Counted from the first letter of the stretch, positions 48,852 to 60,536 are shown. The stretch: 64,000 bases of DNA from Dimorphilus gyrociliatus (GCA_904063045.1 CAJFCJ010000013.1:974156-1038155); one strand, 5' to 3'. Made by a program: numbers and translations. The notes: generated by a model not told the origin, from the letters alone.

Positions 48852-50232
48852 ATGAGCAATTCGGAAATTGAATATCTGGCCGAGGTTCACAGACGAATGA
48901 AGAAGAAAAAGACGAATTCCTTACTTACTCCGAGTGAATATTTCATTATTGTTGAACGATTCAATACTCTAAGAGAGAATCCAAATGCGACAAAAATAAA
49001 ATCGGACGATTCGATAATGAAACGATACGAGCTTAGAGAAGTTAAAGACGAAGAGGACGATGAAATCAAGCAAATGTTATTTAAAAAAGGTACTACTTTG
49101 AAAATAATGACTTCGGACAAGCTGTATCAAACACTTATGGACCTTCACATCGAAACCGGCCATAAAGGAAGAGACTTTCTTCGTAGAGCCGTTGCGGACA
49201 AGTACGCTAACATTACATCAGAATGTATGCAGTTATTCCTTGATATGTGTCAAGTCTGTCGAAGCGGTAAGCAGACTAACTTAAGTGAGGTTAAGTCTAG
49301 TATGGTAATGGAAAAAGTGAGACAGTCTCGCGGCTACTTTACATTTTTGGACAAACACCGCGAACAAATCAAAGATTATAAATACATACTTGTGTACCAA
49401 GATTTTGCAACTCGATTCGTTATGATACGTCCACTAGCCCAGATATCGTCGTTCGAAGTAGCTAAAAGATTGATAGAGCATTTTACTGACAAGGGTTCGC
49501 CAATTGTTTTGGAAAGTAATGTTGAAAATTCGTTCCTTACCCGCGTAACCGACCATCTCTTTAAGATGTGGCCCCAATGCAACGTTCTAACTGGTAGAAC
49601 TAAGTCAGGCTTAATTCTTAACGCAATGGAGGATACTATAGCGGAAATTCATCGCTACATGTATAGCTGGATGAAAATGAAAAGTGATTTTACTGATAAT
49701 TGGGTTGAAGGTTTAAAGTATATTCAATGGGAAATCAACTCTTCGTTTAATCATAGTAAGATTTTTTTCAACTAATAGATAAGAGTTTTATTAATATATC
49801 CGTTTTTGTTGAACAGGTATTGGATGTTCGCCTTGCGAAGCAGCTTTCGATACGAAACCGTTCATGGGCAGCGCTTGCTTAAATTTACCAGCTAAGGTTG
49901 CGGCGAGAGTCTACAATGAGGATCAGCTCGAAACTTATCTTAGATTGAGAACTATTCCGAAAGGCGAAGGTCGAAAAGTAAGCATAACCTCGGCAAAGTT
50001 TATTTGCTCGAGATGCTTCACTACTTACGAAAGTTCGACTTACAATCCGGAAACGTGTTTGACTTGTAAAATCAACGAAGGAGTCGAGATGGGAGATTCA
50101 TCAAAAAGAGCTCTTGAACCATTGGATGCCAGAAGTATGGAACTATTTGAAAAGAAATCGAGAACAAGCAAGGATGGTGAAAATAAAGAAAATAAGATTC
50201 GTACCGTTTCCGAGCTATTTTTCACCATCTAA
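48852..50232 (+). CDS. KRBA2/SCAND3-like integrase-derived protein, 439 aa
   Basis: Exons 48852-49755 and 49817-50232, 61-nt GT-AG intron, phase 1 (A|GT). It aligns along its length with the integrase domain of KRBA2/SCAND3-type proteins: H2C2 zinc finger H99/H104/C133/C136 (DLHIETGHKGRD ... CQVC), core beta strands YKYILVYQDFATRFVMIRPL, and the end GLKYIQWEINSSFNHSIGCS then PCEAAF. The catalytic acids are replaced: first Asp position is Thr164 (GYFTFLDKH), second is Asn223 (LESNVENSF for HSDNGREF), third is Asn257. The C-terminal region has a zinc ribbon-like CSRC...CLTC pair and a basic tail. With two intact exons and no catalytic residues, it looks like a domesticated integrase with a DNA-binding or structural role. 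No transposon ends were seen. Confidence 0.8.
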
Positions 50233-51025
50233 AAGAAGAAAAGGCGTGACGATGACGGAGCAACATGCCTGTTTTTTTTATGTACTGTGTGTTTACCTGC
50301 TGTTCAGTTGTAGTATCATACTAGTCTCATTTTTGTGCTGATTTTTTTTTTCACTTTTGCGATCTGCATACGAAAATACTTGATGAAAATAAAAAGTGTT
50401 ATTTACTATCTGTTCTTTTGTTTATGTTTTGTGTGTTTGTCCGTCAATACGATTGTTGCTGTTCTTTTTTTTCTGTCTTCGTTCGAAATGTTATGGTTAA
50501 AAACATTCGTTTTTTTGTGCCTATGGCTTATTTGTTTAAAAAAAAAACCTTGTCATCCTGTTTTTTATGTTGTTTTTTTTTTGCTGTTTTTTTCTTACCA
50601 TATGGTATATTTTATAAATACAGCTACACTGTTGAAAGGTTAAATGTACGTTATTATACATATATAAACGATCAACATAGGTATTAGAGGTAGCGATGTA
50701 ATATTAACCTTTTTGGCTATTTTTCCTGTCTGACACGTTATACTCGCTAGATACTTGATTATGTAAGATGAATTTGGTTCATCAGTAACTTATTCAAACT
50801 CTATTGTTGAGATTAAGTAATGCACAGGAGTTTGTCAAGTGCTAAATTGTTAACAGACATTTCAAATATAAACTTTTGGCAAGGTAGACGTTTTTAATAC
50901 GAATTTGTCCAGGTTGAAGTCTATTAACGACCACGTCAATGAGCATGTATACATATGAGCATATATAACAAATTTCAGTCTTGTTCTAAACGAGGAAGGA
51001 AACGCAGCTTAGATTTCTCATTTTC
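50233..51025. other. T-rich 3' flank and spacer
   Basis: Downstream of the integrase gene there are long T runs and a candidate poly(A) signal (AATAAA near 50,388). The reading frames here are low-complexity Phe/Cys/Leu strings and not credible genes. Confidence 0.55.
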
Positions 51026-51429
51026 ATGATGAACCCTAATAGCTATCAAAAAGTTTCAGAAAAACCTGATAACGATTCAGGATCTACGGATTCTGACATA
51101 TCTTTAGAAGATATGTACTCGTTAACAGATAATGGAGTCAGTATTTATAAAATGATTTTACCAATTTATACTAACGTCTATTCCTATTTCAGAACGTCAA
51201 CAATTCTTCTAAAGGACAAGGCAAGAAAAATAGAGCTTCGCCTTTTCCAACATTATCGGGTGGACCATCGTATCAAGACATTTTCAACATAGATATTCTA
51301 CAAAGCCAAATAGAACATTTACGTCTGAAATTTATATTAACTAGAAACAAACTAAGGGCTGAGGTTAAGTTCCTAAGTAATCTAGAAGAACATATAGATT
51401 CATTACAGAAAGAGATGGGCAAAAAATAA
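51026..51429 (+). CDS. Small two-exon gene, 115 aa, unknown
   Basis: Exons 51026-51136 (ATG ATG AAC CCT) and 51193-51429 (TAA) are joined by a 56-nt GTCAGT...TTTCAG intron in phase 0. Exon 1 encodes an acidic Ser/Asp-rich start (DNDSGSTDSDISLEDMYSLT). Exon 2 encodes a linker (PFPTLSGGPSYQDIF) and a C-terminal amphipathic helix, LQSQIEHLRLKFILTRNKLR then EVKFLSNLEEHIDSLQKEMG, a probable coiled coil. No family recognised. Reading through the intron gives a stop in another frame, so the splice is needed for the helix. Confidence 0.6.
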
Positions 51430-52688
51430 TCGTCAGAATATTTCTATTCTTCGAAAATGCTATTGTAATTTTATTTTTTTCGCATTCTGAGAATTAAATA
51501 AAAAAAACAACAAAAAATTTTAAAAACTGGTAAATTTCTCAATTTTTCACTTTCCTTCAAAAGTCTAACGTTTATATACTAAATGGGCCGTCAACTAGAA
51601 AAACTTTGGCTAACTTAATTTTGTAGGGCTCTGTGCATTGCTATCATCTTCCTTTCTGATCACTCTCCTATTTTATTCGAGGAGAATCGTCTGATACTTG
51701 TAGCATCGTATGACCGTATACAATAGTCTTCACAGCTATTTATATAACACTTATAACTAACCCCATTCTTCTCATATTATTACAAGAACATCGACTCGAA
51801 TAAAATACTCAATATAAAGTAAAGTGACTTCAACGGCATCGGTGATATTACTAGACTCTTTTTTTTGCGCATTCTGTTGATGAACTATTGCTCTTCTATA
51901 ATATCTTAAGACGAAGTTCGCACTAAGATATTACTCTTCTTTTCTCCATGAAAATGAGAAGAGGGATATTATTGTGTCAAAATATTTTCCACTCATTATC
52001 ATTTAGACGGACGTGAAGTGAGGTATGATCGAGAGCTGTTGGAGAAGGAGTTCACTAGGCTTCTAAGACAAATTCGGATGATAAAGGATGAAAGGGAAAA
52101 TTGATCGCCGGCATTGTTTCTGCTGAGAGATACATTTTGATTTTTGTATTGAATGATCTTATCGTTGAAAAGTTTACGTATTTTGTTTGATTATTAATAA
52201 ACAATAGCGCTCAGTCAGGGAGACGATCGAATGTATCCTTATGATGTTACTAACACTGATTCTCTTCTAATCAGCGAAGTACGATGGAATACGACCTAAT
52301 TATAATAATTTGGGAAGAACTGGGGAACAAATTTTCAATCCTTTTCTTTTCTGGAACAAAAATACGGCAGTTAATATGAGGAAAAGAAATATCTAAATGG
52401 AAAATAACATAGACTGAATTGCAGAAGTATTAGATTTTGCTGATGAGAGGAGCATAATTTCTTCTATCTACAAAAAACTTTTTAACAAGAGAAAACATTG
52501 TTATTAAATGCAGTTTTCATCATTCGAGAACGAAAAAAAACAGTAAAACTCATAATACGCACAAAAGTGTAATTCCTTTGATTAGATATAAAGACTGTAT
52601 GAGAAAGAAGAAGGCAAAAAAGTCAAAAGAATGTTGCAAGAACATATGAAAGAGAGGAGAGTTGATAGTTGAAGAAAAAAAAGAAAAA
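51430..52688. other. Spacer with 5S relic and a possible isolated exon
   Basis: It holds a decayed 5S 5' end (about 51,670-51,721). At 52,015-52,105 there is a short frame, DGREVRYDRELLEKEFTRLL then RQIRMIKDEREN and a stop, behind a plausible acceptor. I cannot connect this to a gene. Confidence 0.4.
51672..51721 (-). pseudogene. 5S rRNA relic (5' part)
   Basis: On the minus strand the sequence starts GTATACGGTCATACGATGCT, close to the 5S 5' end, with an upstream TATATAAATAG-like box, then loses similarity. Confidence 0.55.
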
Positions 52689-52808
52689 AAGAATACGGCA
52701 CCCAGTGTTCCCAGGCGGTCTCCCATCCAAGTACTGACTGGGCCGTACGTCATTTAACTTCGGTGATCGGACGAGAACCGGTGCTTGTAACGTCGTATGG
52801 CCGTATAC
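52689..52808 (-). rRNA. 5S rRNA gene 1
   Basis: 120-nt 5S gene starting GTATACGGCCATACGACGTT and ending GGGTGCCGTATTC plus T run. It contains the Pol III internal region (AAGTTAAATGACGTACGG, GGATGGGAGACCGCCTGGG). TATAAATAG lies about 30 nt upstream. Confidence 0.93.
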
Positions 52809-52989
52809 AATTGACTACTTAAATTTGCACTATTTATACAATAACTATTTTTAACCTTCTTTACTTTAAATCTGTCTAACAATATAATGGAATATCGTTG
52901 TCGTAGTCTACAAATGGGAGCATATATTAAAACGTGATAGGTATTGCGTTTCATGACTATTGGTTTTCCATTCACGGAGCATCATCATA

Positions 52990-53180
52990 CGATTTAGCAT
53001 CATCATCAATCTTTTCGACAAGAACGATATAGTTATCGCCAGAGTCAAAACCTAGATAGTGGCTGATCTAACATTGGCTTTTGAACAAAGGCCATAGTTT
53101 ATTGAAGATGTGCAGAGGAAGAAGATGGAAAAGTATTGGGATATCGTTCTTGTCGAAAAGATTGATGATGATGCTATGTC
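52990..53180. repeat. Inverted repeat of a coding-like segment
   Basis: About 52,994-53,032 is the reverse complement of about 53,139-53,180 with a few mismatches. Both arms encode the same peptide on their own strand (IVLVEKIDDDA, then K or M, S). Confidence 0.6.
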
Positions 53181-53382
53181 GTCGAAGAATTCCGATAGAG
53201 TGATAAAGATGGTGTCGGATGACCCCACTGACGTCGTCTCACTACTAACGAAGGCATATAAACTCTGCTGGGCATCTTACAAGTCTACACGAGAATACTC
53301 ATGGAATGCTAGACTTTACAATGTTCTAATCGTATTGTACCGGCACACAGGGTCGGTAAGAGGCACTTGCCTAATATAATTA
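53098..53382 (+). pseudogene. Possible gene fragment, unknown family
   Basis: The open frame reads FIEDVQRKKMEKYWDIVLVE then KIDDDAMSSKNSDRVIKMVS, DDPTDVVSLLTKAYKLCWAS and YSWNARLYNVLIVLYRHTGS. Composition is protein-like and GC is higher than nearby, but there is no start context and no continuation. An inverted partial copy lies just upstream. Probably a piece of a duplicated gene stranded in the 5S cluster. Confidence 0.35.
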
Positions 53383-53899
53383 ACATAGGAGAAGTTACTC
53401 CAATAGAATCAGAAAAAGACACCAACAGCGGAGATACGATATGGAAACAGTAATGTCAAGCAAATTGAAAGTGACTCTTAACTCTTTGTTTAATTGTACT
53501 ATTTCTCATATTTTCTTAATTATAAGTAAGAAATGCTTACGTTTTTGTCTTAAACTTTTACTCACTCCAACTTCACTCGATTTTCTCCAACTTGTCGATC
53601 TATGTGATAACGATAATCAAGCGAAAGATTAATATTATATACATTTCTTTCCGTATTTTTCGTGGAGTGAAGAAGAGTAATATCACATTGATAACTAAGG
53701 TGAAAGATATTGTAGGACGTCGATAAAAGTTCCCTCAAAGAATACGCATATTGTAGATCATAGTAATGCCATCTATAGTTTTTAAGTCGTTTTTCTGGTT
53801 TTTTGAGTATTTTAACGAAGTCGATACTCTTTTAAGGATATGAAGAAAAAATGGTAGATATAGGTGTTGTATAAATAGCGCAAATCTAAGTAGACTATT

Positions 53900-54019
53900 G
53901 TATACGGCCATACGACGTTACAAGCACCGGTTCTCGTCCGATCACCGAAGTTAAATGACGTACGGCCCAGTCAGTACTTGGATGGGAGACCGCCTGGGAA
54001 CACTGGGTGCCGTATTCTT
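53900..54019 (+). rRNA. 5S rRNA gene 2
   Basis: Full-length consensus copy with TATAAATAGCGC 30 nt upstream and a TTTTT terminator after the 3' end. Confidence 0.93.
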
Positions 54020-54228
54020 TTTATCTTTTTTTTCTTCTCTTTCTCTCAATTTTTCTTCCTTTCCTATAAAATGAAATATTTACGAGAGGTCTTCGAATGT
54101 TTTCTTTATGATTCAACGAGAAAACCATGTCATTAACATTTTTTGACATGAATTGAAAGAAGAGATTTTGTGTCTATTGGACTTAATGCTATATTTGATA
54201 CATGAACCTTAACATAGGCTACCTTATT

Positions 54229-54348
54229 GTATACGGCCATCTGACGTTACAAACACCGGTTCTCGTCCGATCACCGAAGTTAAATGACGTACAGCCCAGT
54301 CAGTACTTGAGTAGGAGACTTTCTGGGAACACTGGGTGCCGTATTCTT
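54229..54348 (+). pseudogene. Variant 5S copy (5S 3)
   Basis: Same length and ends, but with changes including ATACGACG to ATCTGACG, CGGCCC to CAGCCC and, inside the internal control region, GGATGGGAGACCGCC to GAGTAGGAGACTTTC. The upstream TATAAATA box is missing (CATAGGCTACCTTATT instead). Likely not transcribed. The same variant occurs at 57569 and 61671. Confidence 0.75.
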
Positions 54349-54715
54349 TTTATCTTCTTTTATATTCCGTTTATTTTTCAACTAAAGTTCAACGTTATTT
54401 TCATTTTATTTTTGATTATTAAAGATTGAATTTACTTTCAATCTTAGAATATTCGAAAAGTTGCAGATCTTCTCATTCGTGTTTGTAATCTTTTCGCAAT
54501 GATTTTCGCAAACTTTGCTGATTTTTCGTTGACTTTATTAATTCTGTCACATCTTTATCGTCAATATGAATATGAGTACTAAAAATGAATTAGAGGATAA
54601 AAACTAAAGACAACAACAGGGAATGAATGACTGAGAAAGGAAAAAAGAGAAAAAAGAATAAGGCACCACAGGAAAAAGACAGATGGTGGAAAGAAAGTAG
54701 AAGAAAAAAATGAAA

Positions 54716-54835
54716 AAGAATACGGCACCCAGTGTTCCCAGGCGGTCTCCCATCCAAGTACTGACTGGGCCGTACGTCATTTAACTTCGGTGATCGGACG
54801 AGAACCGGTGCTTGTAACGTCGTATGGCCGTATAC
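54716..54835 (-). rRNA. 5S rRNA gene 4
   Basis: Consensus copy. The upstream box reads TATAAATAGCGCAAATCTAA on the minus strand. A decayed 5S 3' end (GAATAAGGCACCACAGG) lies about 60 bp away at 54,656. Confidence 0.93.
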
Positions 54836-55369
54836 AATTGACTACTTAGATTTGCGCTATTTATACGACATCTATATTTAATTATATTCACCCCAAGTCG
54901 TTTACGTTTCCTTTGAATTGTATATTGCAGTAATCGCTCAATGTTTATTATACTAGTTTATTTAGCAAATAAAGATTACTCTTTTTTCGTATAAATATGC
55001 AAATGCAATCATATTAAGTTATCGAACAAAGTCATATCATAAAGACTAGGTACCGTATTTTTTTTTCTTTTTTTCCTCTCTATTCTCCTCTTGACTCTCT
55101 ATCCGACTAGTACAAATGGTTGAAACTCTGTTATACGGTCAAACGATGTGTTCTTTTTGTTTTTTTCTTTCTTCTTGAGCTCTCTTAAAATTTCACAAGC
55201 GTCTTCTCAGATTTTTACTTGAAATAGAAGAGTGATAAACTCAAGCAAGTTAGGCTAATGATGATTGAAAGGTGAAATGTTGCTGCCATTTGCAGACGAA
55301 AACAACGATGTTTCACTATATTGTTAAAAAGATTTAAGAGATTGAAGGTTAAATATATCTGTTGTATAA

Positions 55370-55436
55370 ATAGCGTAAAGTTAAGCACAGTGTTGTATAG
55401 GTGCTGTATAAATAGTGCATAGTTAAGTAGTCAATT
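55370..55436 (+). promoter_or_regulatory. Duplicated 5S upstream element
   Basis: Two tandem versions of the TTGTATAAATAG(C/T)G...GTTAAG element precede 5S gene 5, at about 55,371 and 55,407. Only the second has the standard 30-nt spacing. Confidence 0.6.
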
Positions 55437-55556
55437 GTATACGGCCATACGACGTTACAAGCACCGGTTCTCGTCCGATCACCGAAGTTAAATGACGTAC
55501 GGCCCAGTCAGTACTTGGATGGGAGACCGCCTGGGAACACTGGGTGCCGTATTCTT
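55437..55556 (+). rRNA. 5S rRNA gene 5
   Basis: Consensus copy followed by CTTTTTCTTTTTTTT. It lies in the spacer between the inverted-repeat arms. Decayed 5S fragments occur on either side (about 55,047 and 55,131; about 55,900). Confidence 0.93.
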
Positions 55557-57081
55557 TTTCTTTTTTTTCTTCTGTTTTCCTTCCGTTCCCTGTCTTTTTC
55601 TTCTTAATCTTAATTTTTTATCCACGACCAATCATTTTGATTTCATTTTCTTTTTCCGCCAGTCTTTCTTCATGCTCTTTAAGCCATACATTTTTGCGAG
55701 ATGACAGAAAGAGGAGACTTTTTAAAAGATGTTGAAGGAAATAATTTTCGTTCATCTATTGAAGTTGTCTGTTGTATAACTCAGCGTGTATTTCTATGTA
55801 AGACATTTGGTATTGCTCATATATGTAATTGAGCGATAGTTGTTTTTTTCCTTCATTATATTTGATTTGCATTACACTACTGTATTTTCGGCGTTTACGC
55901 TGTTTCGAGAATCGATGCTCAAGTACTGATGCTTGTGATGTGTATCCTTTTACATATATATATATTTGCTTCTAATTTTCGCTTTGCTGGCGAAATCGAA
56001 TGAAAATATTGTTGTCAAAAAGGGATGTTAAACTGAGATTCTGATTTGAAAAAATGCGTGTTATGATGAGGAATTGTTATCAAGTAAATATTATAGTAAA
56101 CCACTTTGTGTTTTAACGCCAAAGTATAACAAGAGTTTCTTCCTTTGTTTCTCTTAAAAAGATTTGTTGACCGCACTTTTTCATCACTATTAAATAATCA
56201 GTGAGAAGTGTCAATGACTTTACCTTAACGTTATAGAATAGTAGATAATTGGTTAATAATACCCTCTATAGTATGGTTGAAATAAATATTAGGATTTGTA
56301 AGGTTAAGAATCCATTGGATAAATGGCCCAAAAATTGACGTGGAGTGAATATGATTTTTTAAAACTAAATAACATAACCAAACTTGGAAATTTAATAAAG
56401 AGGGAAGTGCTAAAGTAAACTTAGTTTTCAAAGACGATATCAATAAAATAATTATAGTACCATGATAATGTAGGATTTAGGGCAACTAAATTTAGGATTT
56501 ATGAAAATATTAGAATAAATATTAGATTTATTAAAATACTCAAATGCTTCTAGTAGATGCTATGCTTGCGTTTCAACAATATTTAATACTTGAGAAACTT
56601 AGTTAGATTTGTTTATGAATACTTTTAGTAGCAAGGTAGACTAACTACTGTCACTGTCAAAGTGCTCCGCTATCTATCATAACATTTCAGGCTTGATACA
56701 AAAACTGTATACAAATTGATATAAAATATATAGGAAATTTCCTAAACAAGCATAACCGAAAGCTAAAAATTAAAAGAGCAAGAGCTATGTTAACAATGGA
56801 AATGTGCCTATAAATTTCTGGCAAGAAATTAGAATAATGAAAGGTGAAAAGTAAATCTAACAGCCAGTAATGTTTCTGTTGACAGATAAGCTTACAATTT
56901 CATTATTAAATGATGTTATTGTTGAAAAGTTTAAATTTTTTTAAAAATTGTGATAAAGTGAAGCCTATGCCGCCATTTGTAGGTGAAGACAAAAACGTTC
57001 CATTATATTGTTAAAAAGTTTTAAGAGAAAGAAGATTAAATATAAGTGTTCTATAAATAGCGGAAAGTAAAGTAGTCAATT

Positions 57082-57201
57082 GTATACGGCCATACGACGT
57101 TACAAGCACCGGTTCTCGTCCGATCACCGAAGTTAAATGACGTACGGCCCAGTCAGTACTTGGATGGGAGACCGCCTGGGAACACTGGGTGCCGTATTCT
57201 T
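57082..57201 (+). rRNA. 5S rRNA gene 6
   Basis: Consensus copy, upstream box TATAAATAGCGG; inverted counterpart of 5S gene 4. Confidence 0.93.
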
Positions 57202-57568
57202 TTTCATTTTTTTCTTCTACTTTCTTTCCACCATCTGTCTTTTTCCTGTGGTGCCTTATTCTTTTTTCTCTTTTTTCCTTTCTCAGTCATTCATTCCCTG
57301 TTGTTGTCTTTAGTTTTTATCCTCTAATTCATTTTTAGTACTCATACTCATATTGACGATAAAGATGTGACAGAATTAATAAAGTCAACGAAAAATCAGC
57401 AAAGTTTGCGAAAATCTTTGCGAAAAGATTACAAACACGAATGAGAAGATCTGCAACTTTTCGAATATTCTAAGATTGAAAGTAAATTCAATCTTTAATA
57501 ATCAAAAATAAAATGAAAATAACGTTGAACTTTAGTTGAAAAATAAACGGAAAATAAAAGAAGATAAA

Positions 57569-57688
57569 AAGAATACGGCACCCAATGTTCCCAGAAAGTC
57601 TCCTACTCAAGTACTGACTGGGCTGTACGTCATTTAACTTCGGTGATCGGACGAGAACCGGTGTTTGTAACGTCAGATGGCCGTATAC
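57569..57688 (-). pseudogene. Variant 5S copy (5S 7)
   Basis: Inverted counterpart of 5S 3 with the same diagnostic changes, plus AACATTGGG near the 3' end. No upstream TATA box. Confidence 0.75.
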
Positions 57689-57899
57689 AATAAGGTAGCC
57701 TATGTTAAGGTTCATGTATCAAATATAGCATTAAGTCCAATAGACACAAAATCTCTTCTTTCAATTCATGTCAAAAAATGTTAATGACATGGTTTTCTTG
57801 TTGAATCATAAAGAAAACATTCGAAAAACTTCCCGTAAATATTTCATTTAATAGGAAAGGGAGAAAAATTAAGAGAAAGAGAAGAAAAAAAAAGATAAA

Positions 57900-58019
57900 A
57901 AGAATACGGCACCCAGTGTTCCCAGGCGGTCTCCCATCCAAGTACTGACTGGGCCGTACGTCATTTAACTTCGGTGATCGGACGAGAACCGGTGCTTGTA
58001 ACGTCGTATGGCCGTATAC
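57900..58019 (-). rRNA. 5S rRNA gene 8
   Basis: Consensus copy; TATAAATAGCGC upstream on the minus strand. Inverted counterpart of 5S gene 2. Confidence 0.93.
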
Positions 58020-58627
58020 AATTGACAACATAAATTTGCGCTATTTATACGACATTTATATTTAATTACATTCACCCCAAGTCGTTTAAGTTTCCGTTGA
58101 ATTGTATATTACAGTAATCGGCTTAATGTTTATTATACTAGTTTATTAACTTTACGCCATTTATACAACAATCATATCAAACTTCTTTCAACCTAGGAAC
58201 ATCAACTCAAAAAAAATGCTTAAAAAAAGCAAAGTGATTTCGATGGTATAAGTGATATAGACGCTTTTAAATGCGTATTTTTAAAAAAACCTCTTATTGA
58301 TATTACAGTTTTTTCCTCCACCAAAATGATAAAAAGAGCTTAGTACAATAAATTATCACCCACTCGATTATCGCTAATATCTAAATCGATAAGTTGGAGA
58401 AAATCGAGTGAAGTTGGAGTAACTAGAAGATTTTTCCGTAAAATTTCAAAATAAAAATCTGACATACTGGAAGTTGAAGGCTAAAACTGAACGATTGCCT
58501 CGATTTGGTTGACAGATATGTTTCCGTTGTTTTATTTAATGAAGATATTACTGAAATATTCATGTTTTATGAATAATTTTTATAAATGTACATGTGGTAT
58601 AAATAGCGAAAAGTTAAGTAGTCAATT

Positions 58628-58747
58628 GTATACGGCCATACGACGTTACAAGCACCGGTTCTCGTCCGATCACCGAAGTTAAATGACGTACGGCCCAGTC
58701 AGTACTTGGATGGGAGACCGCCTGGGAACACTGGGTGCCGTATTCTT
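58628..58747 (+). rRNA. 5S rRNA gene 9
   Basis: Consensus copy; TATAAATAGCGA upstream. Its 130-bp upstream flank recurs before the last 5S copy (about 63,800-63,930). Confidence 0.93.
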
Positions 58748-59006
58748 TTACCCACTTTTTCGCCTTCTTCTTTCTCTCCAAACTCTCTCTTATTTATTCT
58801 AATCGAATTATCTATGATAAGTAAGACCCTGTTGTATTTTTTTGGTTTTATTAGTTTATCTTTGTTTATCACCTTACCACATTTTCCTCAAATTTTTCTT
58901 TCAATTAAAAACTGACTAATAAGAAGAGAATCTCTTTATAATCTTCATTTTTCATCGTTTATAGATGAAAGAGAACTGAAAAGGGCCAGAAGTCATATTC
59001 TATGTA

Positions 59007-59445
59007 GATGAATCTCCCATCTCGACTCCTTCGTTGATTTTACAAGTCAAACACGTTTCCGGATTGTAAGTCGAACTTTCGTAAGTAGTGAAGCATCTCG
59101 AGCAAATAAACTTTGCCGAGGTTATGCTTACTTTTCGACCTTCGCCTTTCGGAATAGTTCTCAATCTAAGATAAGTTTCGAGCTGATCCTCATTGTAGAC
59201 TCTCGCCGCAACCTTAGCTGGTAAATTTAAGCAAGCGCTGCCCATGAACGGTTTCGTATCGAAAGCTGCTTCGCAAGGCGAACATCCAATACCTGTTCAA
59301 CAAAAACGGATATATTAATAAAACTCTTATCTATTAGTTGAAAAAAATCTTACTATGATTAAACGAAGAGTTGATTTCCCATTGAATATACTTTAAACCT
59401 TCAACCCAATTATCAGTAAAATCACTTTTCATTTTCATCCAGCTA
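59007..59445 (-). pseudogene. Partial DNA copy of the integrase-derived gene
   Basis: Reverse complement of about 49,665-50,102, including the end of exon 1, the 61-nt intron and most of exon 2 up to GVEMGDSS. The intron is retained, so the copy arose from genomic DNA and not from mRNA. The frames are still open but have no start or end. Confidence 0.85.
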
Positions 59446-59764
59446 GCGCAACATAAAGCAAATTTTTTGATAAAATGAAAAAATGAAACACTTTTCGTTG
59501 AAATGTAAATGGTTGTCCGCAAACAATATCTCTCTTTAAACTACTCGTTCAGCTGTAAAAATGATAACTTCATTGTACGAACAAGAACTGATTCTATGAA
59601 TGTCTTGCAGCGAAAATTTCTACATTGAATTAACGTCAAAAAATGTTAATCAAATGGTTTTCTCGTTTAATCATAAAGAAAATATTCGAAAAACTTCCCG
59701 TAAATATTTCATTTAATAGGAAAGGGAGAAAAATTAAGAGAAAGAGAAGAAAAAAAAAGAATAA

Positions 59765-59884
59765 AAGAATACGGCACCCAGTGTTCCCAGGCGGTCTCCC
59801 ATCCAAGTACTGACTGGGCCGTACGTCATTTAACTTCGGTGATCGGACGAGAACCGGTGCTTGTAACGTCGTATGGCCGTATAC
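59765..59884 (-). rRNA. 5S rRNA gene 10
   Basis: Consensus copy; upstream box TATAAATACCGT on the minus strand. Its 3' flank (about 59,640-59,760) repeats the flank of 5S gene 8. Confidence 0.93.
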
Positions 59885-60536
59885 AACAGACTGCTTAATT
59901 TTACGGTATTTATACCAATTTTAATTTTTTTAAATTATTTATACAACATGAAAACTTTACAGTTAATATCTTTAAGTAAGAAAACGAAAATATATCTATC
60001 ACAAGAAACCACGTGAGCTTTTAGTTTTCGTCTTCATCTTTCATCATCCTAGTTTCTTTAGAAGCTTTTCAGAAACTTAATAAACACTCAATCTCACTTC
60101 AAACACATTCGACTAACTTTCGTACATCTAGATAATAATGATAATCGGATGGAAAACTTTTCTATTATATACAGTTCTCTTTGTTATTTTCGTGAAGAAA
60201 AAAGAAGTGTTTTATAATTGTCAAATTAGGTGCAAGATATTGTCGGAGCTTAAAAGGTATTCGTCTAAAAACATGCGCTGAATAAAAAGTCTAGCAATAT
60301 CACAGATGCTATTAAAATCATTTTGTTTTATTTTGAGCATTTTATTAGACTCGATATTCGTATACGATTTAAAAAGAATGAGGTTAGTGGTAGATAAAGA
60401 ACTGAACTCCGGTGTTGTTTCTGTTGATACATAGCTTTTGATTTGATATTGAATGATATGAATTAAAGTTCACATTATTCAAAGAATTTAATGAACCCAT
60501 ATGTGATATAAATAGCCCATAGTCAAGTAGACTATT

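Larger units (their letters stand above)
53860..54850. repeat. Left arm of about 1-kb inverted repeat
   Basis: It carries 5S genes 2, 3 (variant) and 4 with their spacers. The reverse complement occurs at about 57,065-58,060 (5S 6-8). Confidence 0.8.
57065..58060. repeat. Right arm of about 1-kb inverted repeat
   Basis: Reverse complement of about 53,860-54,850 with scattered differences. It holds 5S 6, 7 (variant) and 8. Confidence 0.8.

Noticed and set aside
50335-50687. Hydrophobic small proteins in the T-rich 3' flank
   Set aside because: Poly-T composition yields Phe/Leu/Cys strings; three overlapping frames are equally open and none has a start context.
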